A stretch of 64,000 bases of DNA from an uncultured Candidatus Saccharibacteria bacterium (GCA_937889535.1 CALBZW010000011.1:1-64000), one strand, 5' to 3'. Counted from the first letter of the stretch, positions 35,442 through 42,483 are shown. The notes: a model not told the origin generated them from the sequence alone. Numbers and translations: made by a program.

Positions 35442-36047
35442 CTAAATTTGCGTAGCGGCAGTAACCGTGACGTCGGTTTTGTAAGTGCCAGGAGCGGTTT
35501 GCTCGTTGACAGCGACGCCAACTTCAAATTTTGTGGTGGCCTTGGTTGCAGGATTGGCGCCGGTGTAGTAGACCGTTGGGACACCGGTTAGCGCAGTATA
35601 GTCACTCGCGCCGGATTTCTTAATTCCCCAGCCATTGTCGTCTTTCGTGAAACTGCTCTTAGCAGGAATGTTTTGTGCGCCATTATCAGGATTAGTCAGA
35701 TTCGGCTGGCTAGAGCTGAGCGAAATGGTATATGGATGAGTGCTGGTCACGGTGGCAGAAATCTCGCCGGTACCAAGGACATGCGGGGTCATATTGATTG
35801 ACATGCCGCTAACGGCGTCAATCGAAATATTACTTTCAACAGTAATAGCGACCTTTTTTGAGCCGGTGGTTGCGCCAGCGCAGCCGCCAGTCGTGAGGTT
35901 GGCAGTGCCGGTAGTAGTCGCTTTGGACGGGTCGCAATTATAACCGTGCGGATTAACCGCAGCATAGCTCGTGAGCGGTGTTAACGCTACGGCTGCACTA
36001 ACAGCCACGCCAGTGAAGGCTAGAAGTTTGGCAATTTTCCTTTCCAT
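35442..36047 (-). CDS. Secreted WxL-like surface protein
   Basis: 201 residues. Signal peptide (KLLAFTGVAVSAAVALTPLT then SYA), then a Thr/Ser/Val-rich beta-type domain with NGWGIKKSGASDYTAL and a C-terminal APGTYKTDVTVTAATQI strand. Two Cys near the mature N-terminus (YNCDPSK, TGGCAGAT) may form a disulfide. It shares its plan with the protein cut by the left window edge. Position upstream of a DUF916-like protein supports a wall-attached complex. Promoter TTACAC-17-TATAAA; AGGAAC 6 nt before ATG. Confidence 0.7.
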   Translation of the reverse strand: MERKIAKLLAFTGVAVSAAVALTPLTSYAAVNPHGYNCDPSKATTTGTANLTTGGCAGATTGSKKVAITVESNISIDAVSGMSINMTPHVLGTGEISATVTSTHPYTISLSSSQPNLTNPDNGAQNIPAKSSFTKDDNGWGIKKSGASDYTALTGVPTVYYTGANPATKATTKFEVGVAVNEQTAPGTYKTDVTVTAATQI

Positions 36048-36067
36048 TTTGATGTTCCTGTTTCGTT

Positions 36068-36096
36068 TTTATATTTTGATACATGACTTTGTGTAA
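36068..36096 (-). promoter_or_regulatory. Promoter of WxL-like gene
   Basis: TTACAC (36091-36096), 17-nt spacer, TATAAA (36068-36073). Confidence 0.55.
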
Positions 36097-36190
36097 CACC
36101 ATGATATATTATTTTTATGCTTTTTGCAAGGGTTTTTCGAGATTTTCTTTCAAAAATACAATTTTTTGCAATGCTGGTAGTGCTTAACAC
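36097..36190. other. AT-rich divergent intergenic stretch
   Basis: Nothing gene-like between the divergent promoters; T- and A-runs only. Confidence 0.5.
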
Positions 36191-36219
36191 TTGACAAAAA
36201 TATAAATCTATGCTAAACT
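36191..36219 (+). promoter_or_regulatory. Promoter of muramidase-like gene
   Basis: TTGACA (36191-36196), 17-nt spacer, TAAACT (36214-36219). It leaves a leader of about 130 nt with a hairpin around AACTTCACAACTCAGAAAGTTGG's AACTT / AAGTT ends. Confidence 0.7.
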
Positions 36220-36358
36220 GTAGGTGAGGTCAGGTTTTTGATGGCCTTGTAACTTCACAACTCAGAAAGTTGGAAGTTTGGTTTTCGATATTCCCGCTTA
36301 TAGCGGTTCAACGATAAGATACTGTAGGTTTATAGAATACGGAAAGAGGGTGATCTTT

Positions 36359-37447
36359 TTGGAAAGAAAAAGACGAGATAGAAGGAAAAACTACAGGAAA
36401 AGGCAGCGCCGTAAACGCGCTCGGAGACGATTGCGTTGGTTAAAGCGTAATCTATTGGCAATAGCAGCCGCGCTGATACTGTCAGGTTTGATGGTGGGGT
36501 GTGTGCTGGCGTTTTGCCAAGACAAAGACGAGCCACGAGAAGTGGCAATCCAGAGCGGCAGTGCAACGAGAACTTCGGCCGGCGTAAGCGCGGAGCTCGA
36601 GCAGATTGTCGAGAGTACTCTGGCGCCACACGCAGCGTCGATGCCGCCGGAAGATTCTCAAAAAACTCTGGAGGATACAGATGCGCCGACACGGGAAGTA
36701 ACGAGTTCGCCGAAGACGGACGTAGCGCCGAGCGAAGCGATTTGGACCGGATGGGCTTACTTTGAAAGCGGAGACGCTGGCTGGGAGCAAGTTGGCGGTG
36801 ACGGCGGAAATGCCTATGGGCGGTTTCAGCTGGATGCGCGACATTCCCTGCCAGCGTTCTTACGCTATGCGGCGGAGACGGATGCGAATTTTGTCGGGCT
36901 GGAAAAGTATTACCGCAAAAACGGCGACAAGACAACGATGAAGTCGGCGGAAGGCCTGGGTCACGATTGGACTTGGCTATGCGCCGTGTACGGCGAGGAG
37001 TTCTATCAGGTACAGGCAGAGTTCGCGTATGGGACGTTTTATTGTCTGATGCGAGACGAAATGCTGGAGAAGTACCAGATAGACCTTGACGTGTATGGAC
37101 CGGTACTGAAGGGTACGGTCTGGAGCGTTGCGGTACGAAATGGCAACAATCTCTCCAGTCTCTATTCGGTGACAGATACATATTATCCGGGGATTCCGGA
37201 AGAGGAGTGGCTGAGGGAAATTTATGCCGTGGAAGAGTGGCGACATCCGGATCAGACAAAGCGCTGGGGCGAGGGGCAGCTGAACGCGGCCCTGGAGACA
37301 CTGGCGATACTGGAGAGCGGTACTGAGGTTGAGTTTCACGAGACCTTCGAGAAAAATGCCGTGCGGGATACGACTAGGATCGAACTTCTATCGCTGACCG
37401 GCGACTATCGCGATTTTGTCCGCTATACGGGTAGAGTCGTTGATTAG
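36359..37447 (+). CDS. Putative muramidase-like wall hydrolase, membrane anchored
   Basis: 362 residues from a TTG start placed 8 nt after GGAAAGAGGG; an in-frame GTG at 36350 is an alternative. The N-terminus is extremely basic (RKRQRRKRARRRLRWLKR), then one membrane segment (LLAIAAALILSGLMVGCVLA), a disordered linker, and a lysozyme-like domain. That domain has WAYFESGDAGWEQVGGDGGN followed by AYGRFQL, resembling the GG-x-x-YG-x-FQ core of phage and conjugation-associated muramidases, with a candidate Glu in YFESG. Its base composition looks GC-richer than its neighbours', so transfer is possible. Confidence 0.7.
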   Translation: MERKRRDRRKNYRKRQRRKRARRRLRWLKRNLLAIAAALILSGLMVGCVLAFCQDKDEPREVAIQSGSATRTSAGVSAELEQIVESTLAPHAASMPPEDSQKTLEDTDAPTREVTSSPKTDVAPSEAIWTGWAYFESGDAGWEQVGGDGGNAYGRFQLDARHSLPAFLRYAAETDANFVGLEKYYRKNGDKTTMKSAEGLGHDWTWLCAVYGEEFYQVQAEFAYGTFYCLMRDEMLEKYQIDLDVYGPVLKGTVWSVAVRNGNNLSSLYSVTDTYYPGIPEEEWLREIYAVEEWRHPDQTKRWGEGQLNAALETLAILESGTEVEFHETFEKNAVRDTTRIELLSLTGDYRDFVRYTGRVVD

Positions 37448-37485
37448 TTTAGCGCAGCGCTAAACTTTTACCATGGTAAAAGTTT
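37447..37485. repeat. Two overlapping perfect palindromes
   Basis: GTTTAGCGC-A-GCGCTAAAC (37447-37465) overlaps a 24-bp perfect palindrome at 37462-37485 centred on CCATGG. It starts at the last base of the stop codon. No T-run follows. Confidence 0.85.
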
Positions 37486-37519
37486 AAAGGCTGGATTCTG
37501 AGTTGTTTTTATTTTTGCG

Positions 37520-37541
37520 AGCGCCCCCTCTGGGGCGCTTT
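37520..37541 (+). terminator. Terminator of muramidase-like gene
   Basis: Stem AGCGCCCC / GGGGCGCT with a CTCT loop and a short T/C tail. Confidence 0.75.
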
Positions 37542-37583
37542 CTCTATGATTTTGGCTGGGTTGCGCGATTTTGTCCGGCGAGG

Positions 37584-37611
37584 TTGCGTTTTTTTAGAGT
37601 TTTGGTATAAT
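37584..37611 (+). promoter_or_regulatory. tRNA-Leu promoter
   Basis: TTGCGT (37584-37589), 16-nt spacer, TATAAT (37606-37611). Confidence 0.6.
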
Positions 37612-37626
37612 AGGATTAGTTCCATG

Positions 37627-37715
37627 CGCTCGTGGTGGAATTGGTAGACACGCTACCTTGAGGTGGTAGTGGCGATTTTAAGCTGTGCTAGTTCGAGTCT
37701 AGTCGAGCGCACCAA
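37627..37715 (+). tRNA. tRNA-Leu (GAG)
   Basis: Acceptor stem GCGCTCG / CGAGCGC, anticodon arm CTACC-TTGAGGT-GGTAG (anticodon GAG), long variable arm as in class II tRNAs, T-arm with GTTCGAGTC, and an encoded ACCA end. 89 nt. Confidence 0.97.
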
Positions 37716-37716
37716 A

Positions 37717-37752
37717 TAAAAATTGAACCTGTTGAGGTTCTATTTTTATTTT
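37717..37752 (+). terminator. Terminator of tRNA-Leu
   Basis: Stem GAACCT-GTTG-AGGTTC extended by A-run/T-run pairing, ending TATTTTTATTT. Confidence 0.8.
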
Positions 37753-37812
37753 ATGTGGTGGAACTAGATTTTGATTTAGACTTAATCGTTGCGAGAGCGA
37801 AGGGATAGCATG

Positions 37813-37831
37813 TATCTGGCCTAGCCAGATA
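37813..37831. promoter_or_regulatory. Palindromic operator candidate
   Basis: TATCTGGC-CTA-GCCAGATA, 8-bp perfect arms, ends 3 nt before the TATAAT (37835-37840) of the downstream gene. It covers the -35/spacer position, typical of a repressor site. Confidence 0.55.
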
Positions 37832-37834
37832 TGC

Positions 37835-37840
37835 TATAAT
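37835..37840 (+). promoter_or_regulatory. -10 box of DUF4268-type gene
   Basis: TATGCTATAAT; leader of about 25 nt with GGAG at 37861-37864. Confidence 0.65.
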
Positions 37841-37871
37841 AGGTCAAAACAGTCAATTGCGGAGAATTCTT

Positions 37872-38831
37872 ATGACACAGCCTTTAGGCAGGTTAGAAAA
37901 AGTTGATATACGAAAAATTTGGGAGCATGAAGCTCTGTCTTTTACGCCATGGCTCGCGATGCCCGAGAATCTTACTCAACTCGGTGAGACTCTTGGAATT
38001 GAATTTGACGAAGATAATATACGAGAAGAAGTTGGCATAGGCGACTTCAGCGCAGATATATTGTCCAGTGACTTGTCCGGGCGTAAGATTATTATCGAAA
38101 ATCAGCTAGAGAAGACTGACCACGACCACTTGGGTAAGTGTATAGCTTATGCTGCGGGAGTGGGCGCAGAGATTATTATCTGGATTGCGCGCAATGTCAG
38201 AGATGAACATAAACAAGCCGTAGAGTATTTAAATTCCAATTCATCAGACAAGCTCAATTTCTTTCTCGTCCAACTGGAAGCCTATAGAATCGGCGATTCA
38301 AAGCCGGCACCACATTTTACCGTAGTAGAAAGCCCTAATGAATGGACCAAGATAGTTCGCAGCCAAAATAGCGGCAATGGCGAGATTTCCGAAGTTAAAT
38401 TGAAGCAACAGCGTTTCTTTGAAATGGTGCGCGATTATGGCTTAGAGCATTCCGTCAGGGTCTCGAGTTGGCAGAAACCGCAGCCACATCATTGGTATCC
38501 AGTTAGAGCTGGAACATCCGCAGCGCATTTTAATGTTCTCACTAACTCGCGAGAGGCATGTATTTTTATTGAAGCCTATATTGATGGCGGTAAAAATTCA
38601 GATGAGAGAAATAGGCAAATTTATAACAAAATATACCAGGACAAGGATAAGATAGAGTCAAAGCTCGGCCCGCTAATTTGGAGCGACAATGAAGAAAAAC
38701 GTGCTAAATTAATCAAATATCGCATAGACGCGGATCCGATGGACGAAAAACAAGCACAGGAATCTCTGCCGTTGGTGATTGAGAAGCTCGATCAGTTCGT
38801 GAGTACATTCACGAAATACTGGAAGAAATAA
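37872..38831 (+). CDS. DUF4268-type protein with PD-(D/E)xK nuclease-like core
   Basis: 319 residues. The N-terminal half contains GDFSADILSSDLSGRKIIIE followed by NQLEKTDHDHLGK, which fits the D...(E)xQ core of restriction-endonuclease-like folds. The C-terminal half (QRFFEMVRDYGLEHSVRVSS, FIEAYIDGGKNSDERNRQIY) resembles DUF4268. Such proteins are often found near defence or DNA-processing genes, but none are adjacent here. The start MTQPLGRLEK is fixed by GGAG 7 nt upstream. A palindromic operator candidate sits on its promoter. Confidence 0.75.
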   Translation: MTQPLGRLEKVDIRKIWEHEALSFTPWLAMPENLTQLGETLGIEFDEDNIREEVGIGDFSADILSSDLSGRKIIIENQLEKTDHDHLGKCIAYAAGVGAEIIIWIARNVRDEHKQAVEYLNSNSSDKLNFFLVQLEAYRIGDSKPAPHFTVVESPNEWTKIVRSQNSGNGEISEVKLKQQRFFEMVRDYGLEHSVRVSSWQKPQPHHWYPVRAGTSAAHFNVLTNSREACIFIEAYIDGGKNSDERNRQIYNKIYQDKDKIESKLGPLIWSDNEEKRAKLIKYRIDADPMDEKQAQESLPLVIEKLDQFVSTFTKYWKK

Positions 38832-38844
38832 AGACCGACATGAG

Positions 38845-38873
38845 AATACCGTCAACGCAGTGTTGGCGGTATT
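38845..38873. terminator. Hairpin after the DUF4268-type gene
   Basis: AATACCG(T)CAAC / GTTGGCGGTATT stem, weak T-tail (TTTAATAGGTTTT). Confidence 0.5.
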
Positions 38874-38882
38874 TAATAGGTT

Positions 38883-38984
38883 TTACTTCGAATCTAACTT
38901 GACGATTGCAGTGGCATAAACGATGAAAGCAGTAACGCCGGCGACTACCGACAGTAGAAACGCTCTAAATAAACTTTTATGCAT
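38883..38984 (-). CDS. 33-aa single-pass membrane protein
   Basis: The frame starts MHKSLFRAFLLSVVAGVTAF and ends ATAIVKLDSK: basic start, about 20 hydrophobic residues, short tail. AAGGAGG lies 7 nt upstream of the ATG. A consensus promoter lies 170 nt upstream (39156-39184). The leader carries a 5' hairpin (ATAACACC / GATGTTAT) and an 8-codon ORF (MRMIQEDS). An in-frame upstream ATG would add 13 residues, beginning MKLLAMDC. Confidence 0.65.
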   Translation of the reverse strand: MHKSLFRAFLLSVVAGVTAFIVYATAIVKLDSK

Positions 38985-39155
38985 AATAATCCTCCTTGTA
39001 CAGTCCATAGCTAAAAGCTTCATTAGGAGTCTTCCTGAATCATACGCATCCCCCCTTTCAAAGAACCGAAGTCTAATTTGCTTAGACGTTTAAACTTGGT
39101 CTAATTACCCTAGTTTGCCGTCCACCTCTATAACATCAAAAGGTGTTATCTTTTC

Positions 39156-39184
39156 ATTGTATCACAGATTTGTATTTTTGTCAA
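39156..39184 (-). promoter_or_regulatory. Promoter of 33-aa membrane protein
   Basis: TTGACA (39179-39184), 17-nt spacer, TACAAT (39156-39161). Confidence 0.8.
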
Positions 39185-39187
39185 TAG

Positions 39188-39454
39188 TGTTTACGAATAT
39201 CCGCTACTGTTGCGGAAATGATAGCTGGGGCGCTGGCTTTTGTCCGTAGCGGGTGGGTTTCATATGGCGTAGCTGAGGCTTTAGGGGGTTATGGCCGCGT
39301 CTGGTCACGGACTTCAGCGACATTATCTGGTACGACACCATATTCCTATAGCTTAGTTTTTCATGCTACTGCTATAATGCCATCTGGTAACTATCCATAT
39401 TATCATCGCTATCACGGTCTCCCCCTCCGCTGCCTCTACCCAGGTAGTGCCTAA
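39188..39454 (+). pseudogene. FISUMP-domain gene fragment (cassette B)
   Basis: The frame reads GALAFVRSGWVSYGVAEALG, then GYGRVWSRTSATLSGTTPYS and HGLPLRCLYPGSA, ending TAA. That is the C-terminal half of a FISUMP domain, different in sequence from cassette A but with the same AFVRSG and RCL landmarks. No promoter or ribosome site, and an in-frame stop lies just upstream, so it is a promoterless fragment. Confidence 0.7.
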
Positions 39455-39472
39455 TGGAGGAAAAGGAAGTAC

Positions 39473-39693
39473 GGCAGCGGATGGAGAAACCATTATAGTG
39501 ATTGTTACTTCCTGTTGCGCTGACGTCAGTGGCATTGAAGGACAAGCTGCGGGCAACAGTAGATGATACGACCATACGTGTCCAGACATAGCCCCTTTCG
39601 CCGACGAAGTAAACTTTGCCGTCGCCGGTATTAATGTTCCCACTACGGACAAAAGCCAATGGTAACTGTACTATGGTGGTGGCGCCGGAGGTA
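39473..39693 (-). repeat. 221-bp exact inverted duplicate, copy 2 (FISUMP cassette A)
   Basis: Reverse complement identical to 23369-23589. It faces cassette B tail to tail, and the two cassettes are joined through CCGCTGCC...GGCAGCGG. No start signals. Its frame continues past the repeat as RTSFSSIRHYLGRG into antisense of cassette B. Confidence 0.9.
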
Positions 39694-39707
39694 GCACCAT
39701 GCGCGAG

Positions 39708-39735
39708 AAAAGACCTCGAAACATCCGAGGTCTTT
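39708..39735 (-). terminator. Terminator of MFS exporter gene
   Basis: Stem GACCTCG / CGAGGTC with flanking A/T pairing and TTTT on the minus strand, just after the stop at 39740. Confidence 0.8.
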
Positions 39736-39739
39736 AGAA

Positions 39740-40915
39740 TTACTCTCTTTGGAGGTGGCGCAGAATAATCAGGCCGAGCGGGAGAAAAATTACCACCGTC
39801 ATAAAGGCGGCATAGCGTACCGCAAAATCTGCCGCCCAGCCAATCGCTAACGATGCTGGGACATAGAGAATCTGCCCCATGACTTTAGCGAGCGAAACTA
39901 CCGTCGTTTGTTCATCGGGTGGTGTTTCCTCTTGAACGAGCGGCATTAATGTTGCTCCAGTCCATCCGCAAACGACTCCCATAAGCAAGTAGATGCCTAT
40001 GGTCCAGAGATTGAGTTTAAACGATAAAACCAACATACTGGCCGTCATTAGCAAAAGTGGAATAGCGAAAACCCGGTCGCCTCTAAGTCGCGTAGCATAA
40101 CGCAGGGCAAGTCGCGATCCGACGATACGAGCAACGCTGTCGATTGCCCAGGCCACCGAAATTATTGTGAGAGGCACGCCAGCAAGCAGCAACATTGGAG
40201 TCAAGACCCAAATAATGCCATGTGTCATTTCTCGGCCAACGGCATAAGCAAATAGGCGCCAACGCAGGCGCGGTTTACTAAGTGCCGAGCAGATAATGCG
40301 AAGCATATCTCGAATAGGATTGCCGTGAGTTGGACAAAGCTTAGCGCTGTCATCCCTGACCAGCAGACTAGCAATGCCGCCGATAAAGTATGGAATACTC
40401 GACGCAGCGATTGCGAGACGAAAGTTAATTGCACCGAGCGGACCGCCAAGTAAAATAAGCACAAGCGAGCAGAGATGGTGCCAAAAAGCAAGTTGAGCGC
40501 TCTGACGACGAAAGTATTGTTCTTCAGAGCTAATTTGTCCGGAAAAATGCTTTAACAGAGTAAAATCAACACCTTGACTTAGTGAAAGAAATATTCCCAG
40601 CCAGCACTCACATATGACCGTACCCGTAAAGCCGTGAATGATAGCGTACAGTAGATGACCGCAGGCGCAACCAAAATCTCCGATTACATTCGCCCATTTG
40701 CGACTCAGGTGGTCAGCGAGCCACCCCATTGGAAGATTGAGTAGTGAAACAATAATCGTGAAAAATGCCTGCGAGAGAGCGATTTCGGCATTGCTCAGAC
40801 CAATAGAGTAGAAAAACGGTGTCATAATCGACATGGAAATTAATCCAGAAGTAATAGCTGACTCGAAGATTACGAGTCGAAGACTACGAGTGGCAATAGA
40901 AGCTTTAGATTTCAT
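39740..40915 (-). CDS. MFS exporter-like transporter
   Basis: 391 residues with about twelve membrane segments. The MFS motif A position carries LPMGWLADHLSRKWANVIGD, and a second-half counterpart is SLAIGWAADFAV. Likely a proton-coupled exporter; substrate unknown. It has a 270-nt leader containing a 41-codon ORF, then a terminator-like hairpin, then the ATG 8-9 nt after AAAGGGG. This is the layout of an attenuation-controlled resistance or efflux gene. Confidence 0.85.
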   Translation of the reverse strand: MKSKASIATRSLRLVIFESAITSGLISMSIMTPFFYSIGLSNAEIALSQAFFTIIVSLLNLPMGWLADHLSRKWANVIGDFGCACGHLLYAIIHGFTGTVICECWLGIFLSLSQGVDFTLLKHFSGQISSEEQYFRRQSAQLAFWHHLCSLVLILLGGPLGAINFRLAIAASSIPYFIGGIASLLVRDDSAKLCPTHGNPIRDMLRIICSALSKPRLRWRLFAYAVGREMTHGIIWVLTPMLLLAGVPLTIISVAWAIDSVARIVGSRLALRYATRLRGDRVFAIPLLLMTASMLVLSFKLNLWTIGIYLLMGVVCGWTGATLMPLVQEETPPDEQTTVVSLAKVMGQILYVPASLAIGWAADFAVRYAAFMTVVIFLPLGLIILRHLQRE

Positions 40916-41006
40916 AGTAATTCCCCTTTCTGTTTGAGAGTGTGTTAAAGTGCGTAAAATACCGTCAGTTTACCTCTGACCAAGGTAGCCGTCTATCTGC
41001 GGCTAG

Positions 41007-41036
41007 AAAAAGCCCGGAAGTTGAGTACCTTCGGGA
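41007..41036 (-). terminator. Attenuator-like terminator in the MFS leader
   Basis: Minus strand CCCGAAG ... CTTCCGGG followed by TTTTT, located between leader ORF and MFS start. The 5' half (CCGAAGGTA) can instead pair with the downstream TACCTTGG, giving mutually exclusive structures. Confidence 0.6.
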
Positions 41037-41060
41037 TTTATCCAGAATCAAATCAAAAGA

Positions 41061-41186
41061 TTAAGACATAATTCCCGCACATAGTTTTGAGAAATTGGCG
41101 ACTGCCAAACCAAGGCCATAGCCATTGGTATGACCTGTCGACCAAATGGTCATCAAAAACTGGTGTGCGAAATTATTCCTACACAT
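41061..41186 (-). CDS. Leaderless 41-aa leader ORF of MFS exporter
   Basis: The ATG lies 6 nt after the TACAAT of a consensus promoter. The peptide begins MCRNNFAHQFLMTIWSTG and ends NFSKLCAGIMS. The middle, NGYGLGLAVA, resembles the G2 box of histidine-kinase ATPase domains, perhaps by chance. It ends about 25 nt before the attenuator hairpin. Confidence 0.6.
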   Translation of the reverse strand: MCRNNFAHQFLMTIWSTGHTNGYGLGLAVANFSKLCAGIMS

Positions 41187-41192
41187 ATTCCT

Positions 41193-41221
41193 ATTGTAGC
41201 ACAGGTTAGCGAAAATGTCAA
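41193..41221 (-). promoter_or_regulatory. Promoter of leader ORF and MFS exporter
   Basis: TTGACA (41216-41221), 17-nt spacer, TACAAT (41193-41198) with TGTGC. Confidence 0.85.
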
Positions 41222-41234
41222 GAGGAGGGGTGAG

Positions 41235-41305
41235 TTTTTGGTATTTTTGTCAAAAAATACCAAAAACGACATACCCCACCAGCGAAAACTCTGCTAATGG
41301 GGTAT
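41235..41305 (-). terminator. Tandem hairpins between the 41420 gene and MFS promoter
   Basis: On the minus strand ATACCCCATTAGC / GCTGGTGGGGTAT (13 bp with wobbles) is followed by GTCGTTTTT. Then comes a near-perfect palindrome built on GGTATTTTT / AAAAATACC. A probable transcription barrier. Confidence 0.6.
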
Positions 41306-41389
41306 TACTGTACCTAAAAGTGTCTATTTTGCCAAACGCAAGAAAATCGCTTGGGTTTGATGAGCTTTGAACTAGCTCCGCTACAAAGA

Positions 41390-41415
41390 ACTGACTTCGG
41401 GCGAAGTCAGTTCGA
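41390..41415 (-). terminator. Hairpin after the 68-aa gene
   Basis: GAACTGACTTC / GAAGTCAGTTC, 11-bp perfect stem followed by TTTG; weak T-tail. Confidence 0.6.
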
Positions 41416-41419
41416 GTAA

Positions 41420-41626
41420 TTAAGCTTTCTTTTTCAAAGTCAAGAAACCGTTGCGCGGGTTCTCGTTCACAACACGGTCGGCTGGCAAGTCACATGGAGT
41501 ACCTTTGCCACCTTCGGCAGTCTTAGTGAAGAAATAAATCGTCTGTGGTTTGCCACCACGCAAAGTAACTTCAGACTTGTGCAAATAGTAGGTAACGCCT
41601 TTACTGTTGGTATGTTCGTAGGCCAT
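41420..41626 (-). CDS. 68-aa conserved-looking small protein
   Basis: Starts MAYEHTNSKGVTYYLHKSEV and ends NPRNGFLTLKKKA, with a beta-strand pattern (QTIYFFTKTAEGGKGTPCDL). Compact, basic, cytoplasmic; function unknown. AGGAGG lies 7-8 nt before the ATG, and TTGACA-17-TAAGAT drives it. It resembles short hypothetical proteins seen in several bacteria and archaea, from memory only. Confidence 0.75.
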   Translation of the reverse strand: MAYEHTNSKGVTYYLHKSEVTLRGGKPQTIYFFTKTAEGGKGTPCDLPADRVVNENPRNGFLTLKKKA

Positions 41627-41655
41627 GAGGTCCCTCCTTAAGTTATTATATCTCT

Positions 41656-41684
41656 ATCTTATGCCGAGTCTTCACCGGTGTCAA
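41656..41684 (-). promoter_or_regulatory. Promoter of 68-aa gene
   Basis: TTGACA (41679-41684), 17-nt spacer, TAAGAT (41656-41661). Confidence 0.7.
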
Positions 41685-41733
41685 GCATTTTCTATCACAA
41701 ACAGTTTAGTAAACTGAGGTAACAGGGGTAAAC

Positions 41734-42441
41734 TTAGGATTTGCCAACGAAGAGGAGCGAAACCTTGAGTACGCACCAGATAAAGAGACGCACGATGACG
41801 ATAGCGATGATAATCAAGCAAGCAAGGATGGCGAGGCCAGCCCAGCTGGGTGCCCAGAGAGGCGAAGCGTAGTTAATACGAAAAAGCTCGGTCGAGGGGA
41901 GATCGGCGACGAGGAGATTGCTACTAAGTTCGTCACTTGTAGGGTATTTGTCGAGCTCAGAGGTCCAGCAATCGAGGTAGCCGGGGCTATTCCAAGCCCA
42001 ACCGTTTTCGATGGCAAGCGGCTTGCAGATGGCCGAGACGGCAGCATAGATATTGCCGTTTGGGTTCTGATCGTTAGCGAGATTCGCTTCGGCGGCCTCA
42101 ATCGCGGCATTGGCGGCGCGAAGATATTGGTTTTCGAGATAGAACGGCCCAGTGCCAAAGACGATGGATTGGGTACCATTGCTCTCGGCGACATTGATGA
42201 CGACGTGCGAAAAAACGAAGTCTTGGAGTTCGATAAGACTCTCCTGAATCGCGGCGTCATCATTCGCGGCGTCAGCGTCGAGCACGGCACGGCGCAGATC
42301 GGACATTTTCAGATGGTCGAGGCGAAGAAGAGTGGCAGTCACGAAGGCTAATGGAATTAAGATTAGCAAGAGTTGCCAGCTACGAACGCCACCAAATTTG
42401 CGGAGCGCCTGACGGAGATGATTAGATTTCTTGCCACCCAT
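41734..42441 (-). CDS. Two-pass membrane protein with extracytoplasmic domain
   Basis: 235 residues starting MGGKKSNHLRQALRKF. One membrane segment near the start (WQLLLILIPLAFVTATLL) and one near the end (AGLAILACLIIIAIVIVRLF) enclose a 150-residue domain. This has two Cys (AICKPL, LDCWTS) that may pair. Function not recognised. TATAAT lies 10 nt before the ATG; it is divergent from murC. Confidence 0.75.
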   Translation of the reverse strand: MGGKKSNHLRQALRKFGGVRSWQLLLILIPLAFVTATLLRLDHLKMSDLRRAVLDADAANDDAAIQESLIELQDFVFSHVVINVAESNGTQSIVFGTGPFYLENQYLRAANAAIEAAEANLANDQNPNGNIYAAVSAICKPLAIENGWAWNSPGYLDCWTSELDKYPTSDELSSNLLVADLPSTELFRINYASPLWAPSWAGLAILACLIIIAIVIVRLFIWCVLKVSLLFVGKS

Positions 42442-42451
42442 AGTTAGTATC

Positions 42452-42457
42452 ATTATA
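42452..42457 (-). promoter_or_regulatory. -10 box of the 41734-42441 gene
   Basis: TGTTATAAT, 10 nt before ATG, divergent from the murC promoter. Confidence 0.5.
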
Positions 42458-42471
42458 ACATACGGGTGTGC

Positions 42472-42477
42472 TATAAT
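42472..42477 (+). promoter_or_regulatory. -10 box of murC (leaderless)
   Basis: GTGTGCTATAAT, then 6 nt to ATG at 42484. Confidence 0.7.
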
Positions 42478-42483
42478 TTAGTT

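Noticed and set aside
35442..36047. WxL-like protein as type IV pilin
   Set aside because: The N-terminus is a cleavable signal peptide, not a prepilin motif, even though a pilus ATPase is present in the window.
41061..41186. Leader ORF as a remnant of a histidine kinase (NGYGLGLAVA)
   Set aside because: The rest of the peptide does not match a kinase, and the promoter spacing makes a leader peptide a simpler explanation. Kept only as a remark.
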